This document shows, one piece after another, positions 10,401 through 19,400 of a DNA stretch of 23,107 bases. Position 1 is the stretch's first letter. Each line of letters begins with the position of its first letter. The position numbers were made by a program, and so were the translations under genes. Below the pieces are notes generated by a model, which was not told the DNA's origin, ran no database searches, and saw only the letters and a list, made by a program, of their open reading frames with translations. This DNA comes from Rodentolepis nana. Its lineage: Eukaryota; Platyhelminthes; Cestoda; Cyclophyllidea; Hymenolepididae. Where the stretch lies: positions 4,666 through 27,772 of the forward strand of contig UZAE01013019.1 in NCBI GenBank assembly GCA_900617975.1, given 5' to 3'.

Positions 10401-13400
10401 AAGTAGTGATTAATAGACGGTATAGATGTTGCATCAGCAGGACTCCATGTCAATTCTAATTCGGCATTCTTGCCATCCCCAGCTACGGCGTGACATTTCA
10501 GATCGTCAATAACGGCAGTACCAATGGGATGAGCCCTTCGTATCAGAATTGGGGATGTCCAATCGCTGTGCAAGTTTGCAATACCGATTGAGCGAACTCG
10601 TACTACATACTGCTCCGGATTCTCGAATATTGGCTATACAGAAATTGTAAAACGCAAGTTTAAGTTAAAATATAGCAAACGTACAAACTAAGAGATTTGA
10701 TCTTTAACAATGTGAATAATGTAAAAATTCCATTGATTTCCAATATTGTGCAGTAAGTGAATGCGATTATCAGAAAGATCAGCATGATTGGAGGGCTGAA
10801 ACGTAAGGTTGATGAGTCATTCCTTATTTGCTATTCAATTCAGGTTGGATCATACCAATGAATAAGTGACTCAAATTCCAAAATTAAAACTTCAAGGTTC
10901 GTCTAGTGGAATACAGTAGACGCTCATGAACAACGCTGAGTGCTTTTGATTAATAGCTTTGCTTCATTTCATATTTGCATTCAATGGCTATTACGACAAA
11001 GCAATCTCATCTGATGAAAAGGAGCCTAAAATCCCAGAGGTAAGCAAGCTAAGCAGAGGTTCATAAATTGTGCTCCCTAAAGATGCATTAAGGATATTAA
11101 ATATTGTGCCACACAAATGATTCTTCTTTTCAATTAAACGCTCATAATAAAGTCTCATCTGGGACACACGAAATAATGAGAAGATGTCTAAACAATAATC
11201 ACCTCAGTAAATGAATGATTTTCTTTTAAATGAATTCCTCTCTCTCTTTAGTAAATGAATTTCTTATTTATCTTTCCTTAGAGCATCTTGAAGGTGCTTA
11301 ATATGTGTTTGACTGCAATCATTGTGGACAATAGCAATACCATGCAGAGTTGTGGGACACGTCATCACATGCGCGTACACATAGACTTGAAGTGCGGCCG
11401 TACAACTTCGCGTACGGATTGAGAACAAGAGCACGCAGCCAATAGCAGCTCAAGGGCCCTCATTTGTTTTATCAAATCCGCCATGTTGTATGACTGGTTT
11501 CCTTCCTGTAAACACTTTATCCGCGATATACGTATTGAATAAACGTGCTCCGTGCTACACGTCTGTTTCCTTCATAGCTGGGCTATAGCTTAGCTGGTTC
11601 TGGGAGTCTAGCTAGATGTTTGAGAATTTGCCATAGAGATTTCTGAGTTAGTCAGGCTTTACTAAGGTAGCAATCCGCTACAGAGTGATAGGTGAATTTT
11701 GCTTTGACGTTAGGTTGATAATCTTATAATGTGGCCACCTAAATGATCCAAACAGCCAATGAATACGAAGTGGTATAAATTATTTCTGATTAGCAGCAAT
11801 TTTTTTACAGCACATTCACTTTTTCTCTCAAGCATTTGTAATGTAATGCTAGTACAATTTGCATTATTAGGTTATTCAATCCTCTTTTGCCTTTATCCGC
11901 CTTCAGTCTGTATGCAAACAATTTCACAAATTCAGCCTACAATTGGGGGTATCTCATTTAGGCTCACCAGAGTGATGCTAGTTTGGGGTCCTGCGGTATG
12001 GAAGCTCTGCCAGTTCATTTGCTCTCCGATGGCTTGTTGCTTCGCGTACTCGACTTCAAACCGCCGATAGGTTAGTGACCTCACTTCAGGTTTACCTCGT
12101 GAATTGCTGCGATGAAAGGAGGTTTGGATGAATCCATCTGGTATTCCCCATGTCACTAGAACACCTTTCTTCTCAATCAAGACTGCATTCACAGAATCTG
12201 GTTCCTTTGGAACTGTTTCAAGAAGATAAAATATGTCATGGAAGAAGTTAAAAATATCTACGAGTCTATTAGCAAATTGAACGGGCAATGAACACGGGCC
12301 AGAAGAATTTCATATTATTGTATATGGTGTTAATGGCAAAAAGATTTCTAGAAAAGGTATATTAGCTAGAAGGAAATGATCAAACAGAATATTAGATAAG
12401 GTAGCATGGCCTACATATTGTATGAAACATCGCGCTCTGTCCAGAAACGGAGAGCGAGAGGGAGATAGGAAAAGAAAGACTAGCACGCGATATAGCGTTC
12501 GAAAAAGTGCCGAAAACTGCTTCGAAAGGCGAAGGAAAACGGCAAAAAGGAGGAAGAGGAAGAGGAGGAGGAGGAAGAGCAGAGGAAGGTGGAGGAGAAA
12601 AGGATGGAAAGGGAGAGAGAAATAGATACCCTATCAGTAGTGATAGAAGAAAAGAGATTACAGAATAGGGAATTAAATAATCCTCCATATCAAAGTTCTG
12701 CCTATGTCAAATATATGAAAATATCTTTGTGATTAAATAAATCTCAATAAGAGGTAACCAGGCATGTAGAAGTACCGATTTCCATTATCTGTTCGTGAAT
12801 CAACGCATGGGTTTGGCATGTATTTTATTAAGTAAGAAATAGATGTACCATAATTATAAGAATTTTGAATTAAGCAAACAAATCATCATCAACTAGCCTA
12901 TTCTTCTTCAGTTATTTTACTAAACTAAAGTATTCGTTTCCTTAGTAAAAGGTGGGCTGGAGCAACACCATTTGCATCAGGAGTACTGTATTTACCGATT
13001 TCTGTTAATTGAAATTTTGAAATGCTAAACAACCAGTATTGTGTGCGTGCCTCTAATAACCCAAAATGAAGTGCCATTAGTGATAGAAAGAAAGCGCTCT
13101 AATGAAAGACTAAGATTTGGACGACACACTGTAGAGAAAACATTTAGCAAACTCACGAAGACTTTTCAAGCTCAAGGACTCATATTCAGACCAAGGGCCT
13201 GGACCAATCGAAGTCCAAGCTCGAACCCTTCCTCGGTAAATAGTTCCGAATGATGCAACAGTCGGAGCTGACATATTCAACAAAGATATGTGTCCTGCTG
13301 ACCAGAAAAGGGTCGAAGGAACTGGACTTTCTGGTTCAATCTTAACGGAATTGGTTTGCCAGGACTCAGTGAAACCCTGAGAGACATCAGTCCAAGAGCA

Positions 13401-16400
13401 TTCTGCCTCGTAGGCAACCAGGCGTCCATTTCTTGCTTCTAGGAGAGGAGCCTTCCAGTAAAGTAGGAGGTATGGGGATGTAGTGTCAATTCGAACACCA
13501 GAAGGTGGCAAAGAAGGGACTAAAATTGCATATAAATGAGGCCTGTATTTTATTCTTCATGAGTATACAATTTTCGGTTTATTATAAAGTTGTGTTCAAA
13601 AAATTCCTACTGAAATGAGTTTTGTTAAGTCAAATTGGCAAAACTATTCTACCTCGTCGCCTAATGGAAAGTATTTCCCATCAGTTGACAAATGTTCAAG
13701 ACAGTATTTTGTTGCGTGAAAAGGTCATGTAATAAGCAAACATCAGATTATATTTCGATTTGTAAACGATTTATGCAACTGTGTATACGCAGAGAAACTT
13801 ACTGACCGATTCTAAGATAAGATTCTTCAATTAACTAGTGTTTTCCGAAAGCACATCTAGTGATGGCTGCTTTACAGAGCCCTTGGATTCACCAATTTTT
13901 TGTGCAAATGAAAAAGTAGTAATTACCATCATCTGGAAGTTCAATTCTTCCGATTACGCTTTCCCCAGTTTGATATTCATCCATTGTTGCCACCCTGATT
14001 TCATAGGACAATCCACCAACTGAAATTTTAAAAAAGTAATTTTCATTGGTTTGATTTAAAATAAAGAATTGTGGTTAATTAATCGAGAAATCTCACGGAG
14101 CTTCCCAGGTGGTGAATTCCAATTAAGTTTCGTTACATTTTCTTCATCACCTATAAACTCCTCTGCAATACCCAATTCCTTGGCCTGCTCTGAAGTAATC
14201 GGCTCCAAGTCCGCGTTATCAAACTCACGTCGATAACGTTGGAGATCAGTGGACTTTCGGATCATTTTTGGTGAAATCAGCAATCTCCATTGGACACGAT
14301 ATTTGAATCCACCAACTGGAATCTTTTCCTGCATAGGAGGCTTCCAATGAACCTGAATTATTCGATGTCTTGAAGACGGGGAAACGATGGTACGAAGCTT
14401 TAGATTGGTTGGCCTAAGAGGGGCTAAAGCCAATAAATTAATTTGTCAGCTATTTCTTGCGGAATAATATAGCATTTTTAAATGGCAAAAAAACTTACGC
14501 AAAGGCCAAGTCATAGTGGGACTTGACTTGGCTCTATCTCCTGATCCAGATCTCGAAACTGCTCTGATGTGCACGACGTAATGAGTGCTTGGAAGGAGTC
14601 CGCTTATTTCTTTCGAGTAAGTCAGCTTTCCTCTGGCTTCCTCAATTTTTTGATCTGAGGTGGACTGTTGTCTGATTGGTCGTTGTTGTTCAACTGTTCC
14701 ATAGTGAGTGCCGCTCAACCAGTTACCCTAATGAGCAATAAATGTAGTTATTCTAAAAGTAGTTCCATAAAATATCGATTAAGACGGGCTTGATACAAAA
14801 TTGATTGTGAAAATCAAAAGTACAAATATATATTTTTTTCAAATTTTATTAACGGGGTACAAGCATAAGGAATTCGTTTGCTTAATAAACAAAATATAAG
14901 AAGGCAATTTTCATCCTTTTTAAAATATTGCCAAAAGGATTCCCTGAATTTAATTTATTTCATTTTTGGAGGGGTTAATTTAAAATAATGACATCACAAA
15001 TCAGGTGGATTGCTGCTCCCATTCGAAGGGAAATATCACGATGACAAAAATGAAATAAATTCTACTTAGATATAGATTCTTCTGCTGCCATCAAAATAAG
15101 TTAATTCCAGTTTTAAAATAGGCCTATATATTTATATTTACTTAAAATGAACTCATAATTGCCTATGTTGTAAGCGCACACTTTCAGCACTTTATTGGAA
15201 TAAGACATTATTTTGGTAAATTAAGACGTAAATGGCCAATTTAAACGATCTAACATCCTAATTTTCACTTTAAAGTGAAGAGAGTTGAATTCAAATAGTT
15301 TCATCTACGCAGTCAGCTTCCATTAGCAGTGAACAAGTTTTCTGTTTTGAATTGCATATTTAGGTTGATATAGTGATGGGAATCTGTTATCTTATAAGCA
15401 AGTTAACAACACAGTTGGCATGATATTTTATTCAAAGTTTGGCTCCTGTTCCTTCTAGTTTCGTATGCTAATTTAGGATGGATTTTGCAAAACAAATTGA
15501 ACATTTACTTATGCCATTAACCTTAATTATCTTCGTACTTCAATAAGTGAATTTGAACATCCAATCAACACAAAACGTTTAAATTATTTAACTGCCTGGA
15601 GATTTCTATAGGGAGTTGATTGCAATCACTCTGTCGATTTTCGTCAATTAGGTAAACTACATTTAATTTATACCTTTATTGGTTGCAGTACTCAAACAAG
15701 CAGACACATAGCCTTCTTACTAATTACGAAATCTATCCACCATAATTTAAGTAGAAGTTCTAAGTAGAATCGCTCAGGAAAAAAAATTATCACGGCACCA
15801 CTCTATATCACTCAGGGGTAGGAAACAGAGGAGCTTAGGAAACCTTCACCATGGCAGGTAGAACTATTTCGTGGCGTAATAGTGTTTATCAATAAATAAG
15901 AAAATTTCTCACCTATTAGAAAAAACCAACTCCCGAAAGATATTGATTCTCGATTTAAAAAGAATAATCAGATAAAATCCAAAAGATGACTTTCCAGCAT
16001 GAATGAATATTAACCAGAATATAATAATACTATGCCCCAGCAGCAAATAGCGACAATAAAAAAATAGCACGCAGGATAATTTGACTCACAGTGAGGTATT
16101 TAGGTAAAATAGCTTTGAAAAGATCAAATGTTTAAAGTCTTAGCCAAGAGGCAACTATGGAAAATTCACTTAGAGTCCTTTTCCACTCTCTTTGACTTGC
16201 TGTCCACCAATGGATGCTGGTATTAGCAGAAGGCATTCAGACGGTGGGGAGAAATAAAAAGGTATATATTGAAGGCGTGTGGAATTGAGCAATGTGACAT
16301 GCCATGATTTTTACTGCTAAGTTCACTCTTTCGTACCAAGGCCAGGCAAGTATAAAAAGAACTACTTGTCATAAGACGTCTAGAGTCTAGATGGTTGAGT

Positions 16401-19400
16401 TAAAAACGAAAGGAGTTGGAACTAAAAGTATGGACGACAGTGAAAAAGTGTTAGTACAAATAGATTAATGAGCTTTATCTTTGTTGAATATTCCAATCGT
16501 GGTATTTTTTTGCAAAAGTGTCAGCATTTCAACTGCCCTCCTTAGGCAATGACACAAGCAATTTTTTGATAACCAATCTAGGAGGAAAAAACAATCTATT
16601 TGCAGTGCCAATGTTTATACTTCTCATTTGAGCTGAGCAAAATGTAAGATAAATTACCAATTATTTGTGTCGACTTAATCCACCTCTGAAACTCATTTGT
16701 TTGAATATTGCAATTATTAGTTCAATAATCTGCCTAATAAAAGCATATCGCTGCCTTTAATAATTATCACGAAACTACAAAATTCAGAATGAAGAGGATT
16801 TTGTTTTCTTCTCCTGAAGCTTTTATTTAAAAAATCAGTCAAATTTGGGTTAATTTCACATTAATTGATACAATCAAATTATTTTTCGCAATTAAATAAA
16901 CCAAATGAACCTTTATGCAATTTATATACATCTGGGGTCATTAATCTTTTTAAATATCTGTCGAAATTGGCTGATCTGAAAATAGAGAGAGTGGTGAATG
17001 AGGTTCAATGACTCTTTTTGTCACAAAAATGCAACTGAATTTTTCAGTTAGTTTTACTTAAATAAGACTTAAACAACAACCACATGGAAACATCAGAATG
17101 CTCATAACTATAAAGCGTATTTATGAATGAATATAGTATTTCAATGAAACATTTGAATATACTTGCAGTTAGATCAAGTTGAAAATATTCGAGTCGATCG
17201 ATTAAATGAGTTGCAAAAGTATCAAGATCTGTTACATTAGCTGTCGGCGAAATCGGTCCAAAATTTGGAATTTGGGAATTTATGATAAAATTTAAAATTT
17301 TATGCACAGTAATAATTATGAGAATAGTAGCTTATAGCAATCCAATTATAATTATTTTATTCTATCATTTTCAGAGGCTTTCCCACGATTCCAGAATGCA
17401 TTCCACTATTTAATGGTAAATGCCAGAATAACTACTGTAAATTACTGTTAGTTCTCTAAGAACTTACTCAGAAAAGTTAATTATCACCGATATCTTGAAG
17501 CAGTAAATTACCTTTGCATCGGTAGCTCGAACATCGACGTCGTAGTAGGCTATTCGAAGTTCATTAGCACGTTGACCCATACTAGCCAATAGGGAAGGAG
17601 ATATTGCTTCTTTCGGTGGTGTCCATGTGACTTTTAATCGATCGCTTCCAGTGGCCTCAACAGTAACTCTATTTGGTGGACCGGGAACTGAAATTCAAAC
17701 AGTGAAATCAATTTCATGATCATATGCATATTTGGAATAAAGTGACCTAGAAACAGGAGCAAATTTGGTTAGTGTCGTAATTAGTAATATTAGGTAGCAG
17801 TCACTATCTTTCGGCATCTCCTTATGACAAGTTCACATTTCCATTTTCAGCGTATGCATTTTCAATTCCGGTTTCCGGTTTAACAGCCTTATTTATTTTC
17901 CCGACTGTTCCCAATTTGGGCTTCGTCGTTGTTGTTGTTATTGTTGAAGGGCATTGGAAATATTCCAGTTATTTTACAAATCTACCGAACTATCTCAGTA
18001 GGAGAGAACCATTTCCACATAATATACTTCATATATAAAATTCAAGCTACCTTGGTTTGAATAAAAGGACTTTAATCGATTTCCTAGGTAGATTAAGTTT
18101 ATCTTCAGCGACCATCACCCTAAATAATTTCAGTCAAGAATCCACAAATGTCGTTTTCTTTTTCCAACGGTATCGCTTACTCTACTGAGTTAAAATAAGT
18201 ACTACTATGGCATATACCATATTCCTTGGTTTTTGCCGTGGCTTCAGATGGAATTCCGGCTCCACTTTCAGATACCGCGGCTAAACGAAATTCATATTTT
18301 GTATTGGGAAGCAAAGCATTCACCAAATAGCTGTTCAAACTGGGTTCAATGAAAATTCGTCGAGATGTGGAGTCGGTATTTCCATCTCCGTCTATTGGGG
18401 TGACTAAAAGCTCGTAGTTGACCAACGGCGGACCTCGCTGTTGAGTTTCCGGAGTTTGCCAGTGGAGAGAAACCTCATGCGCTGATTTGGAAACGGCTTT
18501 GAAGTTCACAGGTGAAGGCAGAGCTGCAAAAGTGAGGGAAGCATTTTTTTAAATTTTCATTAATCATTTAGTGAATGAATCATAACGAATTGGCAATCAT
18601 AAAAAATTATGTTTAAGGGTTAGCGAGGGTGTAAGAGAGAAGAGAAACTGGCAAAGGAGAGCATTAATTTTTAACCACTGAAGCCTCATCTTCTAGCTAT
18701 ATAATTGGTATTTTCTTAATAGACCCTTTACACGACAGCTGTTTAGCGCCAAAGAAATTGGTCCTTTTGTTATGCCGATCATACAATCAACCAAGCTTAA
18801 ACCAAACAAAGATATATTACTTATTTAAGTTCTACTTTACCGCATAAGTATGCAATTCTTCTGATGCATGATTGTCTATTTATAGTGAGATGGTAAAGTG
18901 GATGCAAGAGCATTTGTCAGAAGATATAAGAACAATGAATTAAAGTAGAGACCAATCGAATTAAAGCACAAGGCCGCAGAAGATATCCACCCATATCCGC
19001 ATTTTCATATCACTGCTTGAAATTTTTGATAAATTGCCAATGATTTCGATTATTAGTAACTACCATTTGAGTTCTAAATGCGAACTGACTTTTGACTTTC
19101 AGAATTTCGAGTGGTCAAATATAGCCGCCCATTATCGCTCGTGTAATCTTTCATTGCTGTAATTGAGATCAGAAAAAATTTGGTTAGGGCGCCTTTTAAG
19201 CATAACGGGGCATAGAATTCTGTGTTTCTACGATATTAAGTTATTATAACATTCTAATCGAGAAGATCTAGTCATCAGCAAATAATGAAGCAGTACATCA
19301 ATTTAGAACCGACCAGAAAAGCCTTCCGGGAAGCCAGGACTTAATATTCAAAAATCCTACTGGATCAGGGACAAGTTTTGACAAAATTATTTAGTTCATT

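Noticed and set aside
12422..12625. Plus-strand frame coding an Arg/Lys-rich peptide
   Set aside because: It only translates the purine-rich low-complexity tract inside intron 7.
17044..17307. Minus-strand frame in intron 3 as an alternative exon
   Set aside because: It lacks a good acceptor, would need phase 0 at both ends, and shows no FN3 strand pattern, while the flanking exons already join into one FN3 domain.
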